Assembly (NCBI GenBank): GCA_010645155.1
Contig: CM021312.1
Span: 8,304,685-8,368,684, forward strand
Reading direction: 5' to 3'
Origin: Tigriopus japonicus
Lineage: Eukaryota; Arthropoda; Copepoda; Harpacticoida; Harpacticidae
DNA: 64,000 nucleotides
How positions within the stretch are numbered: position 1 is the stretch's first letter; each line of letters begins with the position of its first letter. Both the position numbers and the translations under genes were made by a program. The notes under the pieces were generated by a model. It had not been told where the DNA came from. It did no database searches and saw nothing but the letters and a program-made list of their open reading frames with translations. Positions 21,991-35,317 of the stretch are shown here, piece by piece.

Positions 21991-24900
21991 CCGGACCGTC
22001 TGAATCTAGCGGCCGGTGGACAAGCACCGACACATACTAAATAACAATTCTAACTACACACAGCATACCAAAGCAGTATCAATGATATTTTCACACGCCC
22101 TCCCCTCTCTCATGGCGATTGTCCTCTGTTTTATATCTATGGAATTCACGCAGAAAGTACCTGGACCGATTCACTCACACATTCCGGCGCTTAGGCTGCA
22201 ATTTACCTTGCAAAAGCATTTGAAACATGCCATGTGAATCAAATCATTCATCAGTGGGTACAAAACTTGGACTTCACCCCCACACCATTTACACCGATGG
22301 ATCCAGATGCATATCCCAAAAACTTAACTGGATTATCTCCGTCATTGATTTAACCATCCCGTGGTCGGTCAACCCCCTTGTCCTATAATATTGTCTCCCA
22401 TTTTTATCTATGATCCCTTTGCGTTGGGAGGTTGCTCTCTGCCAATGTTTTGTTAGACAAGCAACGACGGATTTATTATTTCACTTTGTTCATTGTTCTC
22501 TAATGTTCTACGGAGGGTTATACCGTTGAAGAAGATTAAAGATATCATTATGAGCTCAACATTTGATTCATTTCATCCTTCGACGAGTCCCAGCCATCGT
22601 TACCGTTTGAGCCTCAGATCCGTTCCCAATCATCTCCTTTAATATGGTACGAACCTAGTTTGAGCACGGAATTAAAAACATCGAGATGCATTTGGTTTGG
22701 ATATCTTTTCCAACGCCAACGATGCATGAGATTGCTTGCTGCTCATTGGTACGGCAGAAAATTGACAACTACGACTCACAAACAAATTTCTGCATTTTGG
22801 ACATCCCATATCTCGCTTGTCGTACTTTGATTGATTGGCAATGTCGCAAGTGGGCTTTGAAATCTGAGTAGTAGAAATGACGTTTACTACGAACATTAAA
22901 TCTCTACTCAACTCAAATACATAGGCGGAAGGAGGTTTGCCAAGAGAAAATCCCTCAATTGTTGAGAGTCTGTCGATTCAATCTAGTTCATCTCCAAGAT
23001 AAGATTTGAAGGGATCCAGATTGAACCAGTCAAACAAAGGATGACATACACGGGTTTCTTACTTAATGAAGTACAACAATTATGACAAGAGTAATGGTGC
23101 TCAAATACCGGATGCTTTTTAAGTGCCTCATCAGAAAGTACTTGTATCACTCTTGGTTCTAGACCACGAGTGTCTTGGTTTAAAACGCTAGAATTTTTGT
23201 TTCAGCTGTAAAATTGTCCTGCTGTACTGTGCGAGAATTGAAATTGAGTTAGACATTGGAATGAATGCTTCAGCTTCAACAAAAGAGGATATACTCTACG
23301 GTTTAATGGTTGTCACATTTAGGAGGTCTAACAAGAGCCGACCCACCCACGCATTCATATTTTCAGATTAGGGTTGGAAGAAAGGCGGTTCATCCGATGA
23401 ACCTGTTGCCTTGAAGCTACATTCCTTTTCGGTTTATTCAATTCTCATCAGAAAAAGGAAGGTTCTTTCTCCAACGACATTTAGGATTCACACATGTCTT
23501 TGCTCTCGATTATGATAATGCAGAAGTTTTGATTTTAAGAGACGTGATTTTTGTTTTAAATGTCTTTTGTTGAAAGCAATGTTTCAATAATCAGTGTCGT
23601 AGTCAAGTTCAATACACCAACTTGACCCTAGCGACAAGTGGCTTTAACGGGAAGCTTCAAAGAAGCCCAACAAACCAAGAAGTGTAAGAATAAAAATGCA
23701 GCCAATAGGAGCCTTTGACCCAAAATATATTGAAGCAAGAGCTCAAGCACTGCCTATTATGCAATATGATAACTGAATTGGTCCTTATTGGCATGAATTA
23801 CTTAAACTGATTGGAAGATCGAATTTCGTTTTATCTTGAACTTCCTGGTTTGATGGTGACGACAACAACGGCAAGCATTTGAAGCTTGAAAAAAGCCCAA
23901 CAACTCGACCTAGTTGACGTATCTTTGTCATGAGGATCTTTAGTCAGAGTTTGTTATTTGGCGTCTATTTATCCATCGTATTAACTCAGCTTATGTAATT
24001 TCAGGTCAACCTCTCGTTTAATTGAAATCTAATTTCATACTTCCTGGAATGATGATAATTATTTGAAACGCAGTAAAATGTATGAATGAATCTAACTTTT
24101 TGACACTGGCTTATCTGATGCAGAAAATCAGTGATTTAGCGTTTACAGACCCATGATGCCATTGTTCTGTAATTTTTAATGTTTATTTGCAATAACATGT
24201 CCAACTGCCTTTAAGATAGCTCATCACAATTAGTCTTATCTTTGTACATTCAATATTCAGGAACCAAATATGGTTATGAAAGAGAGATTGGGTTAAACCC
24301 AAAATATCAAAGATTTGGTAGATAACAGTTCATGTAATTATTAGTATTAAATTCTGTACTACACTCATATTCTTGTTAGCACCAAGCTCTAGGATCAGGT
24401 ATTTCATGCAAATTTCTTGCTCAACCTTTTAATATATTTAAACATGCCAATCAACAGTCGACATTTGTTACCTTTTGTGAGTCATTTGTGTGTGTACAAT
24501 ATTTGAAATGAAAAGTATCATTAAATAGATATGGGGGAGAATAAACATGTAATTAGTTTTAACTTAAGGTACAATAAATTTCACTGGGAAATATTGAATG
24601 CTCTTGTAAACTGTCGTTTTAAGTTAGTGATAGACCAAAAAAAGTCTACGACGGGAAGTGAGAGTTTTTACTGCAAAAGACTTAACCACATCCGGAATTG
24701 AAACCGGCTTACTAAGAAAATATCCGCTTTAGGTTTCGTTGGCTAACGTAAAGCCAAGGTTCTAACGGTTACTTCGGCCTTAGCTGGCCTTTGTTTTAAA
24801 ATAATGAAATCATGATAAACTCCTGGCGTCAAATGTGACATCATGCGTCCAAATTTTTCTATCAAAAGGAGATAATCTTTCGAACCTGTCACTCAAAAAC

Positions 24901-27900
24901 CGACAATTCTCCAAAATTTAACGCCACAATCTGATTTCATTATATAATTCAAATCCCTACCGAAGGCAAGGGCGATAGAATCACTTTGACAAGGCCGCAT
25001 AAAGCCTTGAACCACTTCGAGGTACTCTAGATTTCTCTTTGGAATACCCTTAACCCGTCCTTTTCTTTCTAGGGAATTCCACACTGGATGTCAAGATCTT
25101 GACTTTTTTTCACACTTAGTTCCCAGTACTCGATTAACGAGGGATAGAAGACTGTACTTTGCCTAAGATCGATGAATGATCTTACTTATCCCTTGATGTC
25201 ACTTCCATACATACAGCCACCATTTCAAACTGACGTATTGGGACAATTTAAGGAAGTCATTAGAACGGGCCACCCTCTAGTATTCGTTTTAGGGCGACTG
25301 GTGTAACAAAGGTATCTCGTTCTCTCTAATTTTACGAGTGTCGTCCAGCAGAAGCAAGAAAGAAGACCAGGCTCCTTAAGATTTGATCTGAGAAAATGCT
25401 TTTATGAAGCACCCTCGTCTCAACCGAAGCGAGTTCGTCTTGGTCTCATCTACTCTGTCACGTCATTTATGGAGTTGGATGATTGGATGACTTTGGTGTA
25501 TGAACCTGTTTATTCGATTCAAAGGCTCAAACAACAGAATCAGACTCAAACACTTTCATTCACCGTAATTCGGTTATTGATCATGTTCAACAACCAAATT
25601 TTTAGAGCTACGTATATGTGTATCGGCTCGCGTTAAGAAGTCCAAGCTCATTATTGAGGTCACCAGAAGATGATGGTTGGAGTGTTTGCGCCTAATTTAT
25701 TAAGAAGACTACATACGCTCAGGATGAGGTGATCTCCAATCTCACTCTCTTCGGGGTAGAAACCCAATAGCAATAAATTCTGGAGGGTGCAATGCCCGCA
25801 GTTCACTCAAATACGCTCCAACCGGTGAAAAATACCTACGTAACTTTGGATTTGTCGTTGGTAAACGGTCAATAAGTTCGCCAGAAAGACTTGCATAAGA
25901 TTATCAATGACAACATTTATATTTCAGACCAGATGGAGTGCATAACAGGTACACTCGTTGAATAATGATTATGAGAGTGTGTTGAGATCGATTCGAAGCA
26001 AGGTTGTGATTTCCTTGAGAGTGAGTTTTTTAATTATCTTCACAAGAAACCAATGACTGTTGGTTTTTTAAGCCATTCAAATCCTTGGTTGGCCACGCAA
26101 GCCCAGAAATGTTGACGTTGACAAAATTGTTGGACACTTTTTATCATTCGTACCCATATTCGTTCACGTTGGTGATAATGAGAAATTTCAGGTTGGCACC
26201 ATGAGATCCATTCCATGGTTGGCTTGAATGGTTTGGCCCGCCTGGTTGGCCATTAGTCTTGTTAAGCATGTGTTAGAGATGTCGTTAGCCGTAATGAGAT
26301 TTAGATTACAACTCTTTGAAATCGTCAGACAGATATTCTGAGTGGAATGCCATTCAACAAGAGCTACACAGAACACTTTATTTTCTGTCTCCTTTCATGC
26401 CTTTCATGGCGGTCAAATCAGCTGACATGAACAAATGTGACTGTTTTCCTTGGTCGAGGAATTCGTATTTGAAGGTAAGTAGAAATACAAAGCTCATTTT
26501 CCCAACCTCCAACCCCATGGATGTGAAACCTGAGTTGGATGTTAAGCCGTTTTGCTTGGCTTGATTGGGGTCATTGTGACCTTTGTGATTTTCTTAGTAT
26601 TGTTTTCCCAATCAAATCTCCCTCCATTTGAACACTTGAAGAGCCCCATAAAACCTGAGCATGATCTGATTTGAAAGGGCATCAGGATTGAGCTCATCGT
26701 TGGGCAATATTACTGTAATCATGAGATGCTTGTTTCCCATGAACAAATAGGTACTGTAGCATTTTGATTGGCTTCGTTTATTCCCTTACATAGCTTTTAA
26801 CACCGCTTTTTCATGCTTAGAATCCTACATTGTGTGGCAAGTTTTACTGGTTTTATAACTTTTCTGGGATAAAGAAAAGTACAATTAATTGGTGGGTGGA
26901 CATTTAACCATTGAAGACACTGATTAATCAATTTAAACGCTTGCAAATTTGCCATTCACTCTTTCCATTTCATCCGCCACAATAGGTCAACTTTTTGTTT
27001 CCTTGAGGGACTCCTTAAGCAATACGTATGCGGCACATTTATGGACAGTGGTAGTTTGAACCCCTCAAAGTTGGACTGCTTAACCCTTGAATTGATTTAT
27101 TTCGTGTTTAGAACACTTTGACTGCAGTCAAAAACCAGTCCATTTCAACAGTGGTCCATATTCAGATTCATGAACCAACCCCTTGGCAAATGAGAAAGAA
27201 AAGCGAGAGAGCTCCCTTCAAAAATGGTTTTCTTTCCGCATGTTTTAGATCTATTCTCACATCAACGTGGCCAGAGATCAAGTGGACCAGATTGCAAAGT
27301 CAACAATATGTCTAAAACAAGAGATGGTCGTTTCATAAAGTGATTATATCATTACCTCTCAAAGCCATGAAAGTGATTTGCTAATACCAATCTTGAGCTT
27401 AGACGTTTTCGTAAGCCCTTTCAGAACTGCAGTAAGTGGATTGACTTTTGGGGCAATGTTCATCTTCCTTTGCACCCCAAATCTGTGAATGGATGAAGAA
27501 AGCCAAATTTGGTCAACCAAAATGAAGCCGTGGACATTAAAGAGAGAACGGAGAAGAACTGTGTTAGGTAATACAGGGTCATCTTCGAGTTTCGTCCAAC
27601 TACATCAGACTCCACAAGCGAGAACACATGTTGGGATCTTGGGTGTGTGAGTGTGTAGGAATTTACGTCAAGTGATCACATGGCAGTACCAGTTTTTGAC
27701 GAACACTCTGTACAAATGAGTCGTTCCAAAGAGAAGCAACGATATTGCCTCGATCCTTTTTTCCGCCGGGGTTTGTTTGATGGGTTGAATGGACGGATGG
27801 ATAAAGTACCTCGTGCATACGCACACTACCATACTCTTATGAAACGAAGCGGGTGTGTGAGTGAGAGTGTCTAGTACTACGACCCCTATCATTTATTGCG

Positions 27901-30348
27901 ACTCTAAAATATTGTGCCTCTTTGACCGATAAGGGACGAGAAAAGGAACTTTAATATTCCTAAAGCGTTCTGATTTGTGGTGGATAGGCCCCAAAATGAC
28001 TCAGAACACGAACCCAAGGCTTGGAATCTCAAAAGTTGGGGTTGAATCGATCCGAGCATGACAAATAATGATTCCTCTATCCCTTTGTAGTTGAGAGTTT
28101 AATCCCGAATCATCCATCACAGTATATCCACTTGGGAAAAAAACACTCCCACCTGTCTTGAGTGCCAATCCTTGTTTCGTCGAGATCATTTGGGACTTCA
28201 TCGTTCCAACCCTTTCAGATTACATTCTAGGAATATCTAGAATATTCACTGTTGGCAACAAATCTAATAAAATGGACATTCAGCGGCAGATTTGACCGCT
28301 ATTTGGATGTTTGCTCTTTGAGTTTCTCGGTAATCCTCAGCCTCAAAGAGGTGGGAATTGGGCAGCCATTTCCTGGGAATCTAATCCACCCAAGAGATAT
28401 ATCATTCAACTCTGAATGTTGTTTACTTCTAACTTAATTCCTTCCCATCTCTTCCCCATTCCATCTCCCCAGACACTTCCAAATATGAAAAAAAAAAATC
28501 ATCCCTTACTCTAAACCAGCCACACACACTCATTCAGGGTTCCCCAATGTGCCATTCCACCTATTACCACTCTCCCCAAAATGGTTCTCGAAATCTTTTC
28601 AGCGGTCAAAGTCCAACGAAAAGTCACAAAATCAACTTATCTCGGGATGAAATATTACCTAACATGCCTTGAGTGGTGTTTGGTGGTTTAGTGAAATTGA
28701 GAAAGATTCAGATTTTGATCAAACATGTAGCTCTTCATACACCCTCCGTGGGGTTTTTGAGGGGGTTTCAAAGAGATGATTTGGCTTTGGAAGTGTTTGA
28801 ATACCTCCGAGGACCGAGAAGAGAAATGAAATGAAACGAAAAGAAAGACGAGCTTCAAAAGGGGAGGAGAGATGGAGAAGAGAAGGAAGAGGAAGATGCG
28901 AATCAGTCGTTTCTTGGTCGTCCAGAGGTGAACATTTTTTCTTGAGCTCATCATTTGGAAGTGTGACTTGCATCGTGGTCTCATCGCCAAAGGAGTGAAG
29001 GAGAATACCCTCATTGTGTGTGCCAATTCTGTGAAGACAGTCGCATTATTTGTGAACAAAGTGAGGAACCAATAAACCTAGTCACACAATAGTTTGCCAT
29101 ATTCAAACCCAGTGATTCTTTAAAAGGGATGGAGAAAGCTTGAAATTAACAACCAATGACGGACAATATTCAGGTATGCATTTTTAATTGATCTATGAGT
29201 AGTGATGAATCGGGACCAAAGAAAGAATTTTGAGTTGAAGTTTGGCACAAAAAATGCTTTTTGGGAGAAATAAAACAGATCACAGAGTCAAAGTTTCTGT
29301 TTGAAATATTTCTAACGCTCTTGTCAAAAGAAAAAAATAATGACTTCGTTTGTTGCAAATGACCATAAAAGGTAAATCAATGACAAGTTGATTGGTAACG
29401 TTGGATTTGCACAAAAGTAAAAGAAATTTTCATTTAACAGTATTAGGATATTTCTGTAAAGAAAGAAAACAATCGTTCCTTCAAATGTAACCAATTCAAG
29501 GAAAGTATATCACGTTGCAATGTATCAAATCAAATCCTCGAACCGTTCATGTAAAGATCGACATCAGACTCGATTATTCGGGTACGTAGATGATTTACTT
29601 GGAATCTAAATAAGTGTCCCCTTTTCCTCGATTGACCAATTTTACGGGAGTTTTAGGTGGGTTTGATATTATGAAGTAAATAATGATAGGCTCTTGGAAA
29701 TCACTCGAGCTCATGTAATTGAATCATGTGCAAACGACTTCATTCTTTACGGAAAACCAGATTAAATAACTCTGAAATGGACAAGTTGAGGGAAGACGTC
29801 TTTTCGAACAGGATTTGGACTTTCTGCTAGCTTTGGTTTAAGGTAATGAAAATGGGTTGAAATCCGTTGTTATTTATTAAAAATATTGCCTTGCTTTTAC
29901 GGATATACGAACAACAGGATGTTGTTGTGCTTTAATTAGGAAATTCGAGAAGTTTGGTATTTTGCAGTTAACAGGATCCGGATGAATAAAGACTGAAAAC
30001 TTCTCAGGGCTTTTTCTCAACTGTAAGCTTTCAAGCTAGAACTAATTATGTTTTTATTTATTTGGGTGTCTCGACCATTCACATTTGCTATCGTTAACCT
30101 TGCAATTTGAAAAACAAATCTTGGCAAACCAACCGATGGTCTTTCAAGGATTTCTATTTTTTGGATCGAATACAAACCCCCGTAAATAGAAAAATTGTAC
30201 GTTTTATGCATTAAAGTATAATACACAAAAATACAGTTCTTCATAAACAATAAACAAGTGAATCGGTGAACCAATAAGTTTCATACGCCTAAAGCTCTGG
30301 TTGCTAAGGTGCTCCTATCCAACGGTAAATGATTTCAGTTTTTTTTTA
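21991..30348. other. 8.3 kb without a confident gene
   Basis: No LINE, MITE or SINE copy of the window's families was seen. Some short frames could be exons but lack support: 26407-26475 (+), starting MAVKSADMNKCD and running to a GTAAGT donor, and 28001-28201 (-), a 66-codon frame with even codon use ending GFVF. Runs that look like mariner ends occur near 27571 (TACAGGGTCATCTTCG) and, inverted, near 27710, but the match is weak. Introns of an unrecognised gene cannot be excluded. Confidence 0.4.
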
Positions 30349-30565
30349 TTGTTGGTGCTTGGGTCGGAGGGTTGAGCCTCGCCCGGCCAGCGATGCCAGC
30401 CATCACATCGTCCAAATATTTTTTCCGATAGGCAATTTCAAGTCCGGTATTAGAATGGTTCTCCGTTTGTGAGGGTGGATTAACGTCTAAAAGTTTCCTT
30501 GAGAAAGGTCGGGGAGGAGAATCGAACCTGGGACCTCTCTCACTATAGGAAACTGCGCTAGCCAC
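30349..30565 (-). mobile_element. tRNA-derived SINE, family 2, head-truncated copy
   Basis: On the minus strand this matches 17178-17405 closely, including GGTTCGATTCTCCTCCCCGA, TCAAGGAAACTTTTAGACGT, CATCGCTGGCCGGGCGAGG and the ACCAACAAT 3' end. The first 20 or so bases of the tRNA-like head are replaced by unrelated sequence at 30566. Confidence 0.85.
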
Positions 30566-30656
30566 ATAGATAAATAAAATAGAGATATCTCAATTTTGAC
30601 GTCGCTAAAACCGCCCTCTATGAGGGATTACCTAACAACATTCCTAAAAAGGATGG

Positions 30657-30780
30657 TGTTGTATTCTCTGCTCTCTTCTATCTACTCATGCTCGTTCTAG
30701 TCACTTGATATATTTGTATATATACGCATGTCTTTATGAAGAATACATCTAGTCAGCAACCACACTCCAACCATACTACA
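30657..30780 (+). repeat. 5' LTR of the TRIM
   Basis: 124 bp from TGTTGTATTCTCTGC to CCATACTACA. It contains TATATTTGTATATATACGC, a plausible TATA region for its own transcription. Confidence 0.85.
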
Positions 30781-31235
30781 TGGCGCAGCCGGTAGTTGCC
30801 ACCATTATCGTGGAAGAACCTCGCCCCTCTCCCTCCCCTTGGTCGGGAAGACGCCGGTCCGTGGTGCGTGCGGGATGGCCGTGGATGCAGCGGGTGGACG
30901 TGGTGCAGCGGGATGGCCGTGGATGCAGCCTACGTCATGGCGGTGCAGCGGAAGGCCCGTGGTTGCAGCGATCTGCCCGTGGGTGCAACGGAAGGCCCGT
31001 GGATGCAGCGGTCGGTCGGTCAAGAGGCCCGGCCAAGGTATGGGACGGCCGACGACCTTCCCCGACTCGGATGACTATTTCGTGGCCAATGCTGGACGAT
31101 GGGATGGAGATGTGGTTACCTCTAGTCAAATCTTATCATTCTAGTCATTATTGTGATATCTTGTTAAACAACCTGTGATATCGAATTCTTATATTTATTT
31201 TGTATTTTACCTTGCCTGCCCCCCTGAAAGGGAGA
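30781..31235 (+). other. TRIM internal region, GC-rich and repetitive
   Basis: It begins with the primer-site-like TGGCGCAGCCGG and ends with the purine tract. In between, GTGGATGCAGCGG, GTGGTGCAGCGGG and GGAAGGCCCGTGG recur irregularly. Because of this composition frames stay open on both strands (132 codons from 30780), but the translation is Arg/Trp/Gly-rich with no domain, so I do not call a gene. Confidence 0.7.
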
Positions 31236-31359
31236 TGTTGTATTCTCCGCTCTCTTCTATCTACTCATGCTCGTTCTAGTCACTTGATATATTTGTATAT
31301 ATACGCATGTCTTTATGAAGAATACATCTAGTCAGCAACCACACTCCAACCATACTACA
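31236..31359 (+). repeat. 3' LTR of the TRIM
   Basis: Identical to the 5' LTR except for one base at about position 12. It is followed by ATCACATCGTCC, a word also present in the SINE body at 30349-30565. Confidence 0.85.
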
Positions 31360-32659
31360 ATCACATCGTCCATAATAATAAGTTTCATAAGGAACGTCAT
31401 AGAGGGCATTACCCTGTTTGTAAGGCAAAATCCTTGTTGAAGTTTGATTCTCAGAGTCAATCCAGAAAATACAGCCTGCGTCATCTAGAGGTCACGGATC
31501 AAACAACTGTCGCCGTCGTCTGCCTGCTTAGCTAGAACTGAGAAGTCTGGAGCTGGTTTGTGGCTATCCACGACAGTACGTGTCCTCCCTTATTCTATTT
31601 TTTTTTAGATGCAAGAATAATAAGCTGGCCGACGGCTTCGTTTGTATTGATTAGAATAACCACAATCTTGGTTTGAGCTGGAGAAGTTATTTTTGAATGC
31701 CAGAAGCATTTGACACCAAATTCAGTATGTAAATGTAATGCCAATCACTTATTTACATTGGGTTAATTAGATAACGTGCCAAAACTCTATAACGTTATTT
31801 TTACAAAAAATCATTGAAAGGCTTCTTAGACTTGTTGCTCTGAAATATTGCGAAAAGGCCTCTTTGTTCAGCTTGCCTGAAGGGCCAAAAAAGAAGTTTG
31901 TTTCGTCTAAACTATATTAGAAGGTAATGTTAAAAAAATTGTGCTTAAGTATCTTTAAAGTGATCTTGTATCAGTTGTCTGTGACACAATTATCCGAATT
32001 CAAATACAAATGTGGTATCGCATTCAAACCTCAAAAGGGGTCTTAAAACCCACTGGAACTTAGAAGTGACTTTTCAAGCCCAAATAAACAGCGTGTACCA
32101 CCAAGAATATTTTCAAGCATTTCCAAATGGGGTCTGTTAGCAATATCTTGGCATCAAAAACGCTCCACAAGCCAAGGACACAAAAGGTTTACATTATTAA
32201 GATCCTTGTGCCCAGACGAAGGCGGTTTCAAGGTTCATGTGGCCATGTAAAACCAAGTTACCGGAAGTCTAGCTTCCATTTGTTTGTTGAGCGGCGAGAC
32301 ATCATTTTTATAAATATTTACACGGATCAAGGATGTCAAAATTGGTAAATATTCCTTTGGTCACTATGTTGTTTCACGACCAAACATCCAATCTGAAGCA
32401 TCGTTGCATTTAGGGATGTTATGTTCCGTTGGAAAGGTTTATTGATTTTAATGTGACTTCGCTCAATGAAGGATTTTAACTCAAGCCAGAGTAGACTACG
32501 CTCAAGCCTAATGTAGACACCTATAGATGGCGCAGAGGGTAAGGCTGGTAAAGAGAAAAGTCTTATAAGCTTAGCTCTTAGTAAAGATGCTTAATTAGCT
32601 CTTAGCATATGCCTCCTCTTTTGCAACATTTTTAAGATTGGGTCAAAATCCTCCATAAC
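31360..32659. other. No gene recognised
   Basis: About 1.3 kb with only short, motif-free frames and no recognised repeat other than the target duplication of the next MITE at 32651-32659. Confidence 0.4.
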
Positions 32660-32883
32660 CAGGGGTGTGCAAACTTATTTATCAGTGGGCCAAATTGGCC
32701 GGACCGTTGGCGCTCGCGGGCCACACCATCCAAAACGGCAAAAAAATTCTAGTATAAAAATTTACAATCTACCTACCCTACATATGCAAAACCAGACATG
32801 ACAATGACAGATCCTTTCGCGGGCCAGGCGAAATCAGCTCGCGGGCCACATTTGGCCCTCGGCCCAGGGTTTGCACACCCCTG
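32660..32883 (+). mobile_element. Intact hAT-type MITE with perfect target duplication
   Basis: The 15-bp terminal inverted repeats are perfect (CAGGGGTGTGCAAAC and its reverse). The 224-bp element is flanked on both sides by CTCCATAAC, a 9-bp repeat of which 8 bp would be the expected hAT duplication. The interior has GCGGGCCACA-type words and no coding capacity. Intact ends and duplication suggest a fairly recent insertion. Confidence 0.9.
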
Positions 32884-32892
32884 CTCCATAAC

Positions 32893-35317
32893 AATGAGAG
32901 AAAATTAAAGTGCATTCTGGCCATTTATTAAAAGTACATTATTTTGGGCCTAATACAAAACTTGTTTGTTGGGAAAAATGAAACGCCAAAACTAAATTTC
33001 GAAGGGTAACATCAACTTTTAATGTTTTACGGCTGTTTACCGAAACTAAACGTTTCGACTAAATAAGGGTTTAGTAGACAAAAAAACCAAAAAAATTGGT
33101 CACCATAAAAACAAAATATTGGAAAAATGCATTCCTGAATAATGTAAAGCACAAATTTGTTAGGATTTTTTTTAGAAATGCTGTCATTTTAAATAGTTCT
33201 TGAACATGGAAAGCTACTTTTCATATTTAGCTCTGGTTCGTAACGAGTAGACATCAGACATCCACGAAAAGCAAACTCCAAATGACTTCCCGGCATGAGA
33301 TTATTGTTGAGTAAATATTCATTTGCCGGCGATCCCATTGGAGAAAAAGAGGTCATTGCACGACCAGATTTCCGGTCCAAAATGACCTCAGTCATGCCAA
33401 GATGCAATCCCTGGTCTGGAATCAAAAGAGGTGGGCGAATCGAGAGAGTAAGTGATCCATCCACCTACTTGAAATGCCCCTCTTTTCCCTAATTCAACAT
33501 TCTTGATGCATTCATCATTAGTCCACTGTACTAAGACTAATTTACCGATCTCCAAAATTACTCGGACTAGGGATGTTGCAAAACCGGTCTCGGTGTCAAA
33601 ACACTCAAAGTTTCGTGATTTATTTGGTTAAAAAACATGCGAGAAATAGTTTTGGTGTGCGTTTTGTTATCGGTGTTAGTGGTTCCGAATTGTCGATGCT
33701 AAAACGGCCTGCATCACCAATCCCTAATTCAATGTACGATCATTTTACTTGGACAAGATACAAAGACTCATTGTGGGTAGAAAGTGATTGTCATTTCGGC
33801 GTAGGTATTGTTTAGCTATGAAGTTTGGTGTGCGTACGTGTATTTGATGGTCTCTATACATATCCTCAAAGTCTCGTGATTTACTTGCACCGACAAAGAG
33901 CCATGTATTATGTACGTACGTTTGTTTTGTTCACTCGATCGTGTGACAAACCCGTAGCTAGCCGCTTTCAGGAATTTCTATCTCCATCCAATCTACCCAC
34001 GATCACGTTTGAAGTGGTGATATTGTGATGTCACGAGGCAAACCCTCGAGGAAGACCGGACCTAAACAATGGATGACAGCTAGCTCTCTGTCTAAGATTG
34101 TCGTCCTCAATGGATGGAGAAGATAGTTAAAGATGACAAACGACAGACTTCTCACAATATCTCATGACGAGATTAGCCTTATTGTGAATGCCATCTCTGG
34201 ATTGCTGCTGACAAGGGATGGGGTGCTTTGACATTAAAGATGCGATGACACTTTCAAAGTTATGACTCGACTTCACTCACATTTCCTTTGAAGTTGGACT
34301 AGTAATGAGCGTTTCTTCTGCCTTGTCTACGGATTTCGTCTCAAGGAAACCGCCATTTCCGTCAAGGTCTCGCGAAATATCACTCCTATCTTTCAAATTA
34401 CCATCCAATGAATGACGAAGATCGTTCCCGAGCCTTTTTCTGTGCACTCAGGAAAGAGAATGCTGAATAAAATGGGTCGGATCAATTCTGCGCGGATCCA
34501 ACTCCGAATGGATTATGGGGGGGAATGAAATGCGATTTCATTTGGCATGCATTCACTTGGCTCAATCGAGACTGCTTTTGTGTACTTAGAGTTCATTTGG
34601 TATTACAAAGTACAAAACCTGGCTCATTTGTTGAGTAATGGACAAGACTTAAAAGAAATTAAAAATACTTAAAATAAGAATGTAACAACTGTGAGGGCTA
34701 AGAAGTTGTCTTTTGGCATCTCAAATTTGGGTTGATTAATTAAGCGGTAATACAATGGAACCACATCTGAGTGAATGATATTCTTGTCTGCTCCATAATT
34801 TTAGCCAAACTTCTGGTTTACTTTCCATGTTGGGGATGAAATGTCCTAGAAATGGCTTGGAAGGTCACGTTTCATTCATTTGAAAGGCACTCAATCTTTG
34901 GTCTGTAGCTTCTCGTCTACAAACTTCAGAACCGAATCCGAGTGCAAGCCACAGTAATTACAAATTATCAAATTATCGTATGGGAGAAAACCCCTATCAA
35001 AAACTAACCTCCCATAAACAACGATTCATTTTTAAAGTCACGAGATTCTATTTTCTCGGAAACTTTTTAAACGTGAGTGAGCTCTGTGTCATATTGAGAC
35101 TAAGTGCTTTAGACACATTTAAAATATGACGCTATGAAACTATTTTAGGTATTTTTCAAACATTAGCCAATAGTATTCGCAACTGTCAACTTATGACTTA
35201 ATTTGACTTCAATGACTCTGTAGTATCCAAGAAACTTTTGATGAACATGATCGAACTAAGTTCGTCGTAAAAAAGGCAGACTGGTTGGTGATAATCAGGT
35301 TTTCTAACCATTTTCAG
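32893..35317. other. Gene-poor stretch with one candidate exon
   Basis: Apart from the candidate minus-strand exon at 33189-33475, frames here are short and unsupported. No repeat of the window's named families was identified. Confidence 0.4.
33189..33475 (-). CDS. Candidate last exon of an unrecognised gene (weak)
   Basis: A minus-strand frame of about 92 codons runs from an acceptor-like TTTCAAGTAG to a TAA at 33189. It contains LTLSIRPPLLIPDQGLH, GMTEVILDRKSGRAM and MPGSHLEFAFRGCLM. Codon use looks coding (third-position G/C is raised against the surrounding AT-rich DNA). I do not recognise the protein. The plus strand has a shorter frame ending at a good GTAAGT donor at about 33449, so the strand itself is uncertain. 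Confidence 0.25.

Larger units (their letters stand above)
30657..31359 (+). mobile_element. TRIM: terminal-repeat retrotransposon in miniature
   Basis: Two 124-bp direct repeats (30657-30780 and 31236-31359), each starting TG and ending CA, enclose 455 bp. They differ at one base (CTCTGCTCTC against CTCCGCTCTC). TGGCGCAGCC directly follows the left repeat, where a tRNA primer-binding site starts with TGG. A purine tract GAAAGGGAGA directly precedes the right repeat. These are LTR-retrotransposon hallmarks, but no gag, protease, RT or integrase is present, so the element would need proteins in trans. The interior is unusually GC-rich with repeated GGATGCAGCGG-like words. The flanks (GATGG and ATCAC) do not match as a target duplication. 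Confidence 0.85.

Noticed and set aside
27541..27720. Possible mariner-type MITE (TACAGGGTCATC at left, GTACAGAGTGTTCG reversed at right)
   Set aside because: Only about six to eight bases match between the ends and no internal relative was found, so it may be chance.
30780..31178. 132-codon frame starting at the TRIM primer site
   Set aside because: The interior is GC-rich and repetitive, so frames stay open on both strands. The ATG overlaps the LTR/primer-site junction and the translation has no domain.
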